Assembly: GCA_030770425.1 (NCBI GenBank)
Contig: JASJFT010000288.1
Span: forward strand, 1-48,415
Source of the DNA: Darksidea phi
Taxonomy: Eukaryota > Ascomycota > Dothideomycetes > Pleosporales > Lentitheciaceae
Direction of reading: 5' to 3'
Length of the DNA: 48,415 nucleotides
Numbering within the stretch: position 1 is the stretch's first letter; each line of letters begins with the position of its first letter. The notes below the pieces were generated by a model that saw only the letters and a list, made by a program, of their open reading frames with translations, searched no databases and had not been told where the DNA came from. This document shows positions 24,980-37,827 of this stretch, one piece after another. The translations under genes and the position numbers were made by a program.

Positions 24980-27100
24980 AAAAGTTAGAAGCTCTTCTTT
25001 AAGAAAAAAGTATACTAGTAAAAATTAACTAAGGTCTATAAATTAATCTTTTTAGAAATATTTATTAATAAAGATATATATATTAACCCTTAGACTCTTA
25101 AGACTATCTTTCTCTCTTAAAAAGAAAGTATAAGTAAAAATAGTCTTAAAGAGAAGATTAATAAGTATACTAAAAAGATTAAATTACTTAAAGAAGAAAA
25201 TAGATCTTAAATCCTCTATCTAATAAATATAGAAGGATAGAAAGAACTTCTAGACTATAATATAGTCTAGAATATACTAGCTACCTAGAAGAAATCTAAT
25301 CTAATTATTAATATTTTAATAGATAATAATCTTCGTCTTATTATAACTAAGAGACTAGTAAGTACTATAGAAGTAGATATAGTTAGTAAAAATACCTTTA
25401 TAAATACTACGACTAATAAGTTTAACTAATTAGTTAAGAAAAGGAATAACTATAAAAGATAAGTTAAAAAATTATAAGAAGAGCTTTAATAAACTTAGAA
25501 AACTATAAGTAGATAGTAGAATTTAAAGAAAGATCTTAAGTAGTTCTTTTCTATAGCCGTCTATACTAAGACTAAACTTATAGTTCTTTCTTAGTATAAT
25601 CTTAAGTCCGCTCTTAAGACTTTATTATTATAGTATAATTCTAATAATAGATAAAATATAGAGGAAATAGAACTCCCCTTTATAATAATATAACTAAATA
25701 ACTTAAATATCGACTCTTAAAGAATCCTTCTTACCTATTATACCCCCTTTTAAACCTCTAGACTCCTAGGAAGGTTCTAGTAGAATTTAGTTTAGTACTT
25801 AATCTTTTAGTTAAGCTTCTTATAAAAGAAGCTAATTATTAAACTAATTATATTCTTAGATCTAATATAGATTTCTAATAAAAACTATTATAAGTATCTA
25901 TTAGATTTAGATATACTACCCTTTACTATAAAGAAAATAGAAAATACTTTTACTTCTTATCTTAGTATCCTTTCTATAAGGTTTCTATTAGTCTTACTAA
26001 AATTTATAACTATTACTTTAAATAATAAAATATAGATTCTTATTTAAAAGGAGAATATTATAAGAAATTATCGAAGTAAATTTTTATAAATCTTTAACTT
26101 CTAGAAGACTATATTCTATCTCGACCCTATCTTATTTAAAAATAATAAAGAGTTTAAGTTAAAGAACTAGTTCTATAATATAGAATAGAAACTTACTATT
26201 AATAAGAACTAGTATATATAAGAGACCTTTTAGTAAATAGTTAAGATTTATTAAGTCTATATTATATTCTAACTAATAAGCTTAATAAAAGACTATATTT
26301 AAATATAACTAAACTTTAGAAAAGAAAAAGTAGACTTTATATTTAATATAAATTTATTAGAATATATTAAGAAATATTATAAAGATTTCTATATAAAGAA
26401 AAAGATAAAAGTTAAATTCTACTAACTATATATAAACGTATTTAACGAAGTTAGTAACTTCGTTAAGAATTTTAAGTATTTAGTAATAAAGATCTATCTA
26501 TCTTACTACTAGTAGAATAAAGAATTTATAGATAAACTCTACTTTAAGCTAAGAAATAAGGTAGATCTATTTAATAATAATAATTCTATCTTTAGTAAAC
26601 TTTATAAATATATAACTTTAGTTAATAAAGTACTACTTAAGAATAACTAGTACTAAAAGATATAGCTTATTTAAAGTAACTAATTAGCTATCTTTAAGAG
26701 AAAATAGCTAGTTATAAGTAGATTCTTCTCTAATAAGTTAGAAAAAAAGCTTACTTATTCTAAAGATATATCTAAGCTCTATAATTATATACTAGAGAAG
26801 TATAAGAAGTAGAATTATTATTTTAAATATAAAAAGAAGAATAAATAATAAAGCTATTCTAGCTATTTCGTATAAAAGATAATATAGAATACTATAGAAG
26901 TAGAAGTTAATACTATCTTCTTTAATAATTCTAAAGAAAAAGCTTATTTAAACTTTTTATATAAAGAGAAAAGTAGTTTAGAGTATAACTCTAATATCTT
27001 CTTTATAGTATTAAAAAATAAAAGTTATTAGAAGAGGGCTTCTTTCTAGTAGCTTATATAGAAGTAATTAAACCCTTTAATTATTAATAACTTATTAAAA
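24980..27100 (+). pseudogene. gag of element C
   Basis: In the 2 mod 3 frame the stretch 26330-26860 reads as a gypsy capsid: L-E-Y-I-K-K-Y-Y-K-D-F-Y near 26357, then a helix-rich K/N/F-rich segment with F-I-D-K-L-Y-F-K-L-R near 26524, and Y-F-K-Y-K-K-K at 26819-26839 as a possible decayed zinc knuckle. Upstream (about 25110-25240) is a Lys/Glu-rich coiled-coil-like segment. A piece of pol follows in the -1 frame from about 27250. The exact start is not definable. Confidence 0.6.
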
Positions 27101-27961
27101 TATTATAACTTATTAATTTAAAGTTATTTATACTCCCTATTTAACTCGTAGTAAATAGCCTAGCTATATAGCTAAGAGGATTAATAGATAGTAGTACTAG
27201 TATATACCTATTAGTCTATTCTAAATATTTAAAAATAGTAAAGAAAAAATTAAAATCTATCTTCTATTAACTAAAGAAACTAATCCTCCTTAATAGATTT
27301 AATAGGAAATACGATTATTTAGTTAATATAACTATTTAAGCTAATCTATTAATTTAGAGAAAGAATATATCTATTTAGTTTCTCTTTTATAAACTTAAGT
27401 ATTATAATATAATATTTAAAAGAAAATTCTTTAAGTAAACCTAGTTCTTAATTAACTATTATAACTAAACTTTATACTAGCTAAATAATATTCTAAAGTA
27501 AATAAAATATAATCTAATTACTATAGGGAAGTCGAATCTAAAGCTAAAGCTAGAATACTAGAATAACGCTTTATATCGTAATAACTTAATTAATTAATAG
27601 GTTAAAGTATAGAAGAAGATCTACTTATTTAGAAAGAATTTAATACTTAGTTTAGAAATTCCTATTAAAGCTCTTATAACCTTTTAGAAAGAGGTTTATA
27701 AGTCTACTAAAGTCTTATTATAAATAATAAAGAATTAATAAGCTACTCTTAAGAAAATATAGAGAAACGTAGATAGTAATACTAATAATAATTTAAGAGG
27801 TATTAAATCTAAGAAAAGTTAATAAGGTTATTAAAAAAATAATAGAAAGAAAAAGAAAATAATATTTATTCTTAACGATCTACTAGAATAGACTATTAGT
27901 AATAAATTTAATATATATTTTCTCGAGCCTTCTAATATATAGAAGCTTATAGATAAGAAAG

Positions 27962-28178
27962 TATAAGAAGATAGATTCTATCTTTACTATATAGCTAACT
28001 ATATATAAAATTCGACTATAATAATATAAGAAGAAACGAATAGATAGGTAAGAAACTAAACTCTATAAAGTAGTCTTCTATATATACTAGCTAGTAGAGC
28101 GAAATAATCTAGCTTTAGATAAATAACTAATAATAGCTCTATATACTATAAAGTATAAATAGACCTTAGTCTATTATA
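27962..28178 (-). repeat. Left LTR of element D (217 bp)
   Basis: Starts TATAAGAAG, ends CTATTATA. Pairs with 29207-29423. The equivalent right copy keeps a short near-palindrome, AGGGAGTAGACCCC, near its start. Confidence 0.85.
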
Positions 28179-29206
28179 TACCCCCTTCTTTAAAGAGGTA
28201 TTATAACTATAGACTTTTAAAGGTAGTAATTAGATACTCTATAATCTAGTAATTAGAAGCCCTATAGTAAAAATACTAATCCTTCTCTATTTAGGATAGA
28301 CGCCGGGCTTTTAAGAAGGATTTAGATAACTAGAATAAATAAAAATAAGAGGTCTAGTAGATAAAGAACTAATAGATAGAAGTTAAGTATACTAGATTTA
28401 TATCTATATAATTAGGTATAATAGGTACTAGTTAAGAAGAATATAGATAGAGCTAATACTATTATTATCTCTAGTTAAAGCTTTATACTAGCTCTATATA
28501 TCTAAAGTATAATAATTTAAATAAGGAGTTCTATAACTTCTTAAAAGACTAGTAGAAGGGCTAATAGAGCCCTTAGTAAAGGGCGGAGATTTAGAAGATA
28601 TTAGACTAAAAGATAGTCTTTACTTTATACGCTAGCCGTTTAAAATATACTAGATATATAACTAATAACTCTTTATTATACTAATAAACTAAAGAGAAGT
28701 ACTAGATAGCCTTCTACTATTTATAGGGGTTATAATAAAGATAGAAGAAGAAATTAAAGATTACTTTAGGGTCCTAGGATAGAGACTCCTTAGTAAACTA
28801 GTAGAGGTAAAGAACTAATATCTATTATATAGATTCTAGTTAGTCCTAAATATAATTAAATATATTAGCTTCTACGAGCTAATCTAAACGAAGCTTTACT
28901 TTAATAGATAGAAGCTATATATAGAGCGTTAGAAGCTTCTTATTAAAGTAAGATAGATCTAAAAGACGAGGGTAGGACGAAGGGACTAAAGACTAAATTT
29001 AAAGAGTAATACGAAGTAATACTAGCTCTATATACTAGTTCTAGAGCTAGAACTAAGAGATAAAGAGATTTAATTAAAGTAACTAAAGCTTAATATATTA
29101 GTTCTAAAGCTCCTACTATAACTATTATATAAGTATAGTAATTAGGGTTTAGTTTTAGCCGGATATAATTCTAGGAACTAGCTAACTAGTTAGTTAATCT
29201 ATCTAC

Positions 29207-29423
29207 TATAAGGGAGTAGACCCCGTTCTTACTATATAGCTAACTACGTATAAAATCCGACTATAATAATATAAGAAGAAATAAATAAATAGATAAGAAA
29301 CTAAATCCTATAGAGTAGTCTTTTATATATACTAGCTAGTAAAGCGGAATAATCTAGCTCTAGGTAAATAACTAATAATAGCTTTATATACTATAAAGTA
29401 TAAATAGGTCTTAACCTATTATA
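29207..29423 (-). repeat. Right LTR of element D (217 bp)
   Basis: Same length as the left copy; ends CCTATTATA, followed by agaag (target copy). Confidence 0.85.
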
Positions 29424-32400
29424 AGAAGAAGTTATACTAAAAGCTACTAGTCTATATAAAGTTAACTTATTAATTAAAGATAGATAGTTAAAAGACTTAG
29501 TAAAAGACTTAGTAGAATAGAATATATAAGATATAATAGTAGAAAAGCTCTCTTATAAAGATTATATAGAAGTTATTCTAGACTACTTCTCTAAGGTCGA
29601 CTTAAATAAGCTATTTTTTAGAAGAAAGGGTATTAATTATAAAATTACCCTTAAAAATAATATAAATAAGCTTAGTATAAGTCTATTTTATAATATATCC
29701 CTTAAATATCTAAAGTTACTAAAAGCTTATTTAGAAAAGTACTTAAAAAAAGACTTTATTATAACTAGCGACGTTAACTTTATCTTATTTATTTTATTTA
29801 CTAAGAAGTTAAAAGAGGGGTAGAGATTCTATATTAACTACTAAAAAATTAATATAGTTATAAAGAAAGATATTATAACTATCCCCTTAATTAAGAAGAT
29901 ATTAATATAACTTTTTAAAATAAAGATCTTTACTATACTAAATATATATTAAGTCTTCTATTATATTAAATTAGACCTTAATATAGAAAATCTTATAACT
30001 TTTAAAATATAATATAAAAATTATAAATATTATATTCTACCTTTCGGGCTATATAATAGGCTGGTAACCTTTTAGTATTATATTAATTAAGTACTTAAGA
30101 ATAAAATTAATAAGATCTATACTATCTATATAAATAATATTTTAATCTATTTAAAAGACCCTTTTAAGTATAAAAAATATATAAGTAAAATCCTAAATAA
30201 GCTTAAGAAGACTAGACTATAGATTAATATTAAAAAGAGTAAGTTTATAGTTACTAAGGTAAAGTTTTTAAATTTTATTATTAGTATTAAAGGGATTCGT
30301 ATAAACCCTAATAAGATAGTAGCTATTAAAGATTAAAAGAAATCTATAATCTTAAAAGAACTATAAGCTTATTTAGACTTTTATAACTACTATTATAAAT
30401 AGCTAAAAGATTATAGTTATATAGTCTATCTATTTACTTAACTATTATAAAAGGAAAAATTCTATATCTTTAGGCCTAAAGAGTAAGCTATATTTAAGAA
30501 AAGTAAGATATTATTATATTTAGATATTATTATAAGATATTATTTACCCTACTATAGGACCTATATAGAAACTAATATAAGTAATAGTATCCTAATAGAG
30601 ACCTTTATATAGTTCTAAGATAATAAAATCTAGTAATCTATAGTCTACTTTATAAAGATAATAAAGTTTATAAAAATAAACTATAAGATTTATAATAAAG
30701 AGATACTTATAGTTATAAGAGGTTTAAATAAATAAAGGGCTTAGCTTATAGAATTATAACTAAATAAACCCTTCTAAGTTATTACTAATTACTAGATACT
30801 AGAGTATTTTTTAACTAAGTATAAACTAACCCTATAATAGGCTTATTAGGTCGAGAAGCTTATAAACTATTACTATACTATTTATTATTACTTTAAGACT
30901 ACTAATATTATTATAAATATCCTCTCTTAAAAATAAAAAGAGTTAAAAACTTAAAAAAAAAAGATAAAGTTATTAGAACTTATATCTTTATTCCCTTTAG
31001 ATAGATCTCTATTATAATAGCTATCTTAATAGTTATTACTAATATCTAGAATCTCGAGTATAAAATTAAAGTTTATTTTTATTTACTTTTTAATTATATA
31101 CTTTATAAAAATTATATATATACTATACTTAAACTAAAGTAAGAATTAGCTTATTAAAAATATAAGTACTTATTTCTAATCCTATCTAGGCTCCTCTTCT
31201 AAAAAGAGAAGTTAGTAGTACTTAAAGTAGAATTTCTTAAGATCTATCTTATCTAGGTAATATATACTATATAGATTATTACTTACTTAAGTATAAAGAA
31301 AACTATTAGGCTTCTAAAAGACTTATACTATTAGAATATAATAAATAAGAATATAAAATATTATATAAGGAACTATAAGTAATACTAATAAAGTTATAAG
31401 TTTTAAAATAAGATTTTAAATCTTCTTAAATTACTTTCTATATCTAAGAGGGTATAAGAAGACGTCTTTATAAACTTTAAAAGCTTTTTAAAGAATTATA
31501 AGGAATATAATAATATATTTATAGTAATATATAAATTATTAAAATATACTTTCTTATTACTCTACTTTAAGACTACTACTATTAAAGATATAGCTACTCT
31601 CTATTATATATATATATAGTAAGTCTTTAGTTCTCTATATACTATAGTCTTAAATTAAGACCTATAGTTCGTATTAAGCTTTACGAAAGAATTATATAGA
31701 TTTATAAAAATTAGCTAGTTATTATCTATAGCCTACTACCTATAGACTAATAGTAATACGAAAGTTTTTAATTAATAGCTAGACTAATAATTATATCTCT
31801 TTATAAACTTCTATTAGAATAACTAGTTTAATCTTCTATCTAGTATAGACTAGACCTAGGTAATTCTTCTATATAATATAATAGAATTTTTTTCGTTTAA
31901 GATCGAATTTAGTTATAAGACTTATTATTATTAGAATTAGTAAGAATATATTTATAAATCCTTTAAATTACTAGACGATATAACTATATAGGTAGCCTAA
32001 GAGTTTATAAAAATCTAAGCTAATATAGTCTAATAGGTTTACGACTATACCTAAGCTAATATTATAGTAGCTTAGAAAATCTAGAGCTAATAAGTTAATA
32101 AAAAATATTACTTTCTAGATTTTAATATAAAAGATTAAGTTTATATTATATCTAAGGGATTTACTACCTTAAGATTAAGTCTAAAATTAGACTAGTAAAG
32201 ATATAGCTCTTATATAGTCTAGTTACCCTTTTATATAAAGATATATAATATTTTCTATATAGATAGATTATATAAAACTATATAAAACCTATTATTTAGT
32301 TAAGTACTTTTTAAAGAACTAGTTATAAAATTAAATAGATATTCTAAGTAGCTAGTAGCTTATATTCTTAATAGCTAGATCGTTTATAATAAACTTTACT

Positions 32401-32649
32401 ATTAAATAGAATAGATAGACTACGACCTAGACCTAACCTATTACTTAATAAGTAATTTTATAAATATAGTTTAAAAAGTAAAAGAGTTTTATAATAAGTA
32501 CTCTAATAAGCTAAATCTATCTAAACGACTAGTCTAGTAGTTAGAAGTTATATTATAAGATAAATTCCTTAATCTCTAGTTAGAAGATAAGGTACTAGTT
32601 AAAATAGAAATCTAGAAAAATCGCTAGTATTAAGTATAGGCCCCTACTC

Positions 32650-32874
32650 TTTATAACCTACTAAAATAAATAATATAATATTTAGAGCTTAGGGTAATTA
32701 CTCCTAAGCTTAGGATATCTTTCTTTTATAGCCCGTTAAAATAGGTAGTATATAGTCTAAAGCTTATAATAATTACCCTTAAGCTTAGAACTTCTCTTCT
32801 TTATAACCTATTAAAATAAGTAGTATAATATTTAAAGTTTATAGTAACTACTTCTAAGTTTAAAGTACCCCCTA
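32650..32874 (+). repeat. 75-bp tandem repeat, 3 copies, downstream of C pol
   Basis: Units begin at 32650, 32725 and 32800 with TTTATARCC. They share the core TTAAAATARRTAGTA-like stretch and a CTTAAGCTTAG-like stretch. Copies differ mainly at transition sites. The period is 25 codons, so it could have been protein-coding or part of the 3' untranslated region. Confidence 0.85.
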
Positions 32875-33281
32875 TAGTCTTACTTTACTACGGGTAGAAA
32901 TATAAAAGAAGTAAATCTTATTCTCTAGTAGAACTACGCGTATATAACTTCTAGATAATATAAAAAATTAAGTTACTAATATTCTCTTATATATTTTATA
33001 ACGTTCTTTAGATATATTAAGTATATTATATAGTATATATATTAGAAAAATATTTTTTAGATAATAATTTATATAGTAAAATAAGTAGATATATATAGGG
33101 CTATATAATATTAATATACTTTAAGAATAATTTAGAGGGTACTAGTTAAATCGTTTTTCGAATAGAGAGTAATAGATATAGATATCTATCTACCTCTTTT
33201 ATCCCCCTTTTTCCCCCTTTCTAAAAAGTATTTTTTCTTAATTATTTATTTATTAGGCCCTTAAGGATAAGGTCTTATTCT

Positions 33282-33294
33282 AGAAGAAAGATAA
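33282..33294 (+). other. Polypurine-like tract of element C
   Basis: AGAAGAAAGATAA directly before the 3' LTR; one T interrupts it. Consistent with plus orientation. Confidence 0.6.
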
Positions 33295-33562
33295 TATTAT
33301 AGTCTATTTCCTAGGTAACCTAGTTATTTTACTTATTTCCTATTTTAATTAGTAGATTAGGTAATCCCGAGGATTAATCTAATAGATAGTTAGCTTATTT
33401 AGCGCGCTAAGCTCTATTTAGGTATAAGAACCCTCTATTCTTATACCCTTATAGCGCTATCTTAGGATAGCTTTAATATACCAATTCTACTATTAATTAA
33501 TTAGAAGACTATCTTAGTTATTATAACTTCTAGTTAATTATACTTAGTCCTAGGGTCTTATA
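33295..33562 (+). repeat. 3' LTR of element C (268 bp)
   Basis: Starts TATTATAGTC, ends GGGTCTTATA; followed by cGGAC and then the continuing pol of E. Confidence 0.93.
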
Positions 33563-35394
33563 CGGACTTTAAAATCTAATATAGATCTAAAAAGAAGAAT
33601 ATAATTATTAATACTTTATTAAAATATCCTTAGCTAGAAGGATAAGTCTAATCTTAGAAAGAAGAAGAAGACTTAAAACTATTTATAGACTATATTATTA
33701 ATAAGTATAATAAATTAATAAAAGTCTTCTTTATTACTAATTTAAGAATCTTTAATAATAGCTATTTAAATAAATTAGAAGAGATTACTTACTTCCTATA
33801 TATAGTATATAAGCCTAATAAACTATTAAGAAATAAGAAAAGAAGTTAGGTAAAGATTATATAAACTTTCTTTATAAAAAATAAATATCTTTTTAAGAAG
33901 TTAACCTAGAATCTAGCTATCTAATAGGTAGTTAATAATCTAAATATTTAGAAGACTTTAGTATAGAAAGTTTATTAAGTACTATACTATTAAGAAATCT
34001 AAGAAATATTTATAATAATTTAGTATTAATTTTAATAAAAGAACTAGTTTTAAATAGTAGTAAAAGAGCTTTAAAGCTATCTTAAGTATTAATAAAAGTA
34101 AGATAATAAGATAGAAGAGATACTTAAGATTAATAATCCTAGGGTTATATAAGACTAATAAACTATTAATATTATCTATATATCTATTAATAAAGAAGAA
34201 GTTTAGTTTCTTATAGTTATATATAAATATTTATTAGAATAGATTAAAGTTAAGACTCTAAAGAATATTATATCTAAAAATATTATAAAGTTTATCTATT
34301 AGAATATTATTTACTAATAGAGAGTATTTTTCTAGCTAAATATTAATAAAGAACCTAAGAATAGGTCGATAGTTAAAGTATTAATTAAGTACTATAGAAT
34401 ATATAGAATCTATATATTTTTATATAATTTAAAGATATAAGACTTAATTAAGAGAGGTTATTAATTATTAGTTATTATATTAGTAAAGCTACTAGATTAC
34501 TAGTTAAAGAACCTACTATTAATATTATAAGCTAATAGAATAATAGTCTAATACTTAATTAAATATATATTAGCTAAGCTAGTAATAAAGATTTAATTTA
34601 TTCTATTAATTAAACTTAGTCTAGAATTATAGTAAATATTTTTATAAAATAAGATAATTTTAATCTTTAATTTATTTATATTTTAAGTAAAATAACTTAA
34701 GTAAAAAGGTAAAAAACTAATAAAAATAATTAGTTATACCTAGTAGTATAGACTTAAGATAGCTAATTAATAGAATTAAATAAAAGGTAATTAAAGTAAT
34801 CTAGTAGCTAAAGATTTAGTTCTTATTTAGGATATTATTAGAGTTAATAATTAATTAGTAAAATAAAAGTTTAATAATAAGTAGCTAGGATCTTATTATA
34901 TAGTAGAGATTAGAGTAGAGTACTTATACTATAGACTTATAAAGCTTAATAGAACTCTATTTACTTATATTATATATAGTAATTAGTTAAAGTAGTTCTA
35001 TTAAAAGGATTTTAATAATAAGATAATAAAGATACGAGATAGACTAAAGCTAATTAAAAAAAATCTATTAATTAATAATTATTATTTAATATTAAGAGTT
35101 CTAAGGTATAAAGAAGTTAAAGAACTAAATAAAGAGTATTTAGTAATATAAGTATAGACTAATTATATAAAATTCTCTATAATAGAAATACTCTTAATAT
35201 AGAAATAAGCTCTATTATTAAAGATTATTATCTAATAGATTATAGCTAGGCTAGAGGTTAAAGAGATAGAATATTAGGTAACTAGTAATAAATTAGAGAG
35301 TAACGATAAAGAGTAATTAACTAAGAAATAATTAATTTAGTTAAAAAGAGGTTATAGGTCCTAAGCTATAGTTAGAACTATTTATTTATTTTAA
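33563..35394 (+). pseudogene. E pol piece 3: end of RNase H, integrase and C-terminal tail
   Basis: The 1 mod 3 frame begins D-F-K-I at 33565, the direct continuation of piece 2. The N-terminal integrase region is near 33930-34100. Core motifs follow: an N-x-x-P-K/E-N-R region near 34338 and L-I-K-R-G near 34446, where other elements of this gypsy group have the conserved Glu-Arg-Gly-His. The tail includes L-V-A-K-D-L/x-V-L-I near 34800 and N-x-L-K-x-F-Y at about 34980, a motif common at the end of these integrases, then a charged tail to the frame's last codon at 35391 and TAA at 35392-35394. No chromodomain is recognised. Confidence 0.75.
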
Positions 35395-37544
35395 TTTTCT
35401 AATTTTATATTTTCTATTATTATTATTATAGACCTAGTAGAGAAGAGTTATTAGTAATAAAGAAGAAATAGATTAAAAAGTAAAATTTTAAGAGTTATAA
35501 ACTAGTTTATAAAAGTTTAAAAATTATATAAAGATATTAAAAGCTAGATATAAGAAGTTATAAAGAGAAGAACTAAGAGCTAATTTCTAGTTAAAGAAGT
35601 AAAATTTAGAAAACCTATATAATTTAAGTAGTAGTAGTACTATTATTACTATTATAGCCTCTATTACTACTATAGTTACTATAATAGATATCTTTAAAGC
35701 TCTTATTCTTATCTTTATTCTTACCCTTATTCTTAGATTTTCGATAAGAAGTTAATAATATATTAGACTCTTTTATAGTATTATTAGTAGCGTAAGCTAT
35801 AGTAAATAAGTTAAATTAAATATAAGAATAATTAAAATTTAGAAAAGATAATTAAGTTAAAAAATTACTTTAATATTAATTCTAGTACTTATACTATATT
35901 TAGAGCTTATACTACTAATATTAATATTTAATTAACTCGTACTACTCTTACTTAATATTACTAAAGCTATTTTACTTAAATCTAGATAATTATTAAGAAT
36001 AGTTAGAAGACTAAAGATAGAAGTATAGTTTAATTAATTTAGCTCTAATAAATTTATTAAGAAGTTAGATTATAGAATAATATAAAGAAGGACTTAAAGA
36101 AGAGTCTAATTAAGAGTCTAGTTAAAAGTCTAAAGAAGAGCTATTAGTATAAGTACTAGTTAACGAAATTTAAAAAAGAGAGTAGTATAGTTATATCTTA
36201 CTTAGGTTTATAATATTACTAGAATTAATCTTAATAAGTAGATATATAATACTAGTACTATTTTATCTAATAGATTAATAGATAAAAATAAGAGAAGAAA
36301 ATTAAAAATAACTTATAAAATATAAAGTAGAATCTTAAATTTCTATTAATTATATAGTTAGTATAGGATTTTTAAACTATTAACTAATTATTCTAGTATA
36401 CTTATTAATAGCTAGTCTAGACCTTACTAGTCTTTAAATTAGTATATTAATTATAAACTAGACTAACTCTATTACTATAATCTTAAATCTAGAATATATA
36501 ATAGTATATACTAGTTTAAATATTCTATAAATAAAAATCTCTTTAGATCTTTAAATTAAAGAAGTTATAGATAATTATACTATTTATTATAAGAAAGTTA
36601 ATATTATAAATAATAATAAGATTATACTAAGTTATATATTAGATAGTATTAATATATAAGGTAGTCTTTAAAAAGATACCCTAATACTTGATATTATAAA
36701 AATACTAGTTAAAATTAATCTAAAAAGCTTAATTAATAATTTAATTAACCTATAAGGTTACTATTAATAAATTAATATAGATAATAATTAATTAAAGAAA
36801 GAGAAAACTTATACTACTCTAGAATAGTAGTATTAGCTATTATTAATAAATAGTTATAGAGCTTTAATTCTTAATTATCTTTTCTATCTTTTAAAGACTA
36901 ATTAAGAGGGTACTAGCTACTACTATTACTACTAGAGGTATCTATAGTAGTACTATCTATAAATAAATTAATAGTAATATTCTTACTAAATATAACTAGA
37001 AGGAGAAGTAAAAGACTTAAAAATTAAAAAGTTAGAACTAAGAAGCTAGAGGCTTAAGAGATTATTAAACTAGTAAATAAGAAGAGTAGCTATAAAAAGA
37101 AGGTTAAATAGTCTAAAAGAGTACTAGAAGAGATCTTTTATATATATTTTAGCTAGTTATTAATTATAAAGAAGTTAAAGTAAGAGTATTTAAAGACTTA
37201 TTTATAGATATTATTATAAAATTATTAGATAAGAGTTTAAGAACTATATAAAGATAAAAAAGCCTATTAAGAAGTTAAAACTAGATTAAAGACTAATTAG
37301 TTTTATAATAATATATTAGTCTAGTTAGAAAAAGTTTATCTTTATAATTATATTAACTTACTATTAAAGACCCTAGAAAGAGAAAGATATTAAGATTAGA
37401 CTATAGTCTATTTACTAAGAAGAAGAGAAATAAGAGGTCTACTAATAGTTTCTTAAGACTATTTAAAGGTAAAGATTACTTAAAAAAGAGTTCTTAATAA
37501 ACTAGTAATAAGGTTTACTATTAATAATATACTAGTATAGTATA
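35395..37544. other. Unassigned 2.1-kb AT-rich stretch, RIP-mutated
   Basis: No RT, integrase, RNase H or transposase motif was recognised on either strand. It contains a run of TAC/TAT-type repeats at about 35640-35700 and Lys/Arg-rich readings near 35440-35600 and 37150-37500. One surviving TpG is at 36689. It could be the 3' part of E (a second ORF before its LTR), a remnant of another element or a DNA transposon too mutated to see. Its end is set by the LTR-like sequence at 37545. Confidence 0.5.
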
Positions 37545-37827
37545 GTAGTAAAGGGAGCCTTTTAATCGAGCGTTAAAGCTTAGGTAAGCGGCGAAATATT
37601 AGGCTAGACTCCGAAGGGTTATCGTTTAAAAGTATCTTTAGCTAGAGCTTATTATCTATCCTATTATATAGTAGATAGAGGAATTAGTTTAATTAATTAA
37701 TTAATCGGATATCTATTCTATTAATTCTTTTCTTCTTCCCTCTAACTACGGGTCGTAAGCTCTACTACCCTATCTCTAATATACCTATATACTATAGTTT
37801 TTAACGATATCTATAAGGCTTCTAACA
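37545..37827 (+). repeat. LTR-like segment: 5' LTR of H or 3' LTR of E
   Basis: GC-richer than its surroundings. It begins near AGTAAAGGGAGCC, holds scattered CpG and ends TCTAACA at 37827, with a surviving CA that suits a ...CA terminus. It is followed by ATCTATTAGAC, a plausible primer-site position. There is no second copy in the window, so this is an inference from composition and position. Confidence 0.35.

Larger units (their letters stand above)
27962..29423 (-). mobile_element. Element D: short LTR element (1462 bp) without RT, nested in C
   Basis: 217-bp direct repeats at 27962-28178 and 29207-29423; the aligned ends and sampled interior show only C/T and G/A differences. Flanks gaaag (27957-27961) and agaag (29424-29428) fit one 5-bp target copied and then mutated differently. 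The internal 1028 bp has no RT, integrase or protease motif, so it would need proteins from another element. A pyrimidine run CCCCCTTCTT at 28181-28190, just inside the left LTR, looks like a polypurine tract on the minus strand, hence the strand call (moderate confidence). A Lys/Glu/Leu-rich reading exists on the plus strand of the interior, so the orientation could be the reverse. Confidence 0.75.
27200..32640 (+). pseudogene. pol of element C: protease-RT-RNase H-integrase-chromodomain, interrupted by D
   Basis: The frame is 1 mod 3 on both sides of D (D plus target = 1467 bp, a multiple of three). A protease-like stretch lies near 27289. RT is 29880-30340: L-P-F-G-L-Y-N near 30040, the box I-Y-I-N-N-I-L-I-Y at 30124-30150, Asp-Asp lost at 30133-30138. 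RNase H is 30520-30750 (Y-I-E-T-N-I-S near 30570, Y-N-K-E-I near 30690). The integrase zinc region is 31255-31420 and its core 31588-31920 (P-x-T-N-S-N-T-K near 31735, Glu changed to Lys). Chromodomain is about 32320-32470 (S-K-x-L-V-A-Y-I-L, then Y-x-I-E-x-I-D-Y-D). All stops are TAA/TAG. Confidence 0.88.
15678..33562 (+). mobile_element. Element C: chromovirus-type Ty3/gypsy (about 9.3 kb net) with B and D nested inside
   Basis: 268-bp LTRs at 15678-15945 and 33295-33562. The target duplication is GGAC plus one base that differs (aggac at 15673-15677, cggac at 33563-33567). Net length after removing B (8586 + 5 bp) is 9294 bp, still including D (1462 bp + 5). It contains gag, protease, RT, RNase H, integrase and chromodomain in plus orientation. 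Inserted in the RNase H of E. Confidence 0.93.
5131..35394 (+). mobile_element. Element E: oldest Ty3/gypsy element, pol split by nested insertions F and C
   Basis: E is recognised from three separated pieces of one pol gene: RT N-part (about 5131-5801), RT C-part plus RNase H (14983-15677) and the rest of RNase H plus integrase (33563-35394). Each gap is bounded by a short duplicated target site: AAAAC for F (5797-5801 and 14978-14982) and xGGAC for C (15673-15677 aggac, 33563-33567 cggac). Removing the insert and one target copy restores a sensible gypsy pol order. Its gag and 5' LTR are left of the window or displaced by G. The 3' LTR is not certain (see 37545-37827). Confidence 0.8.
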
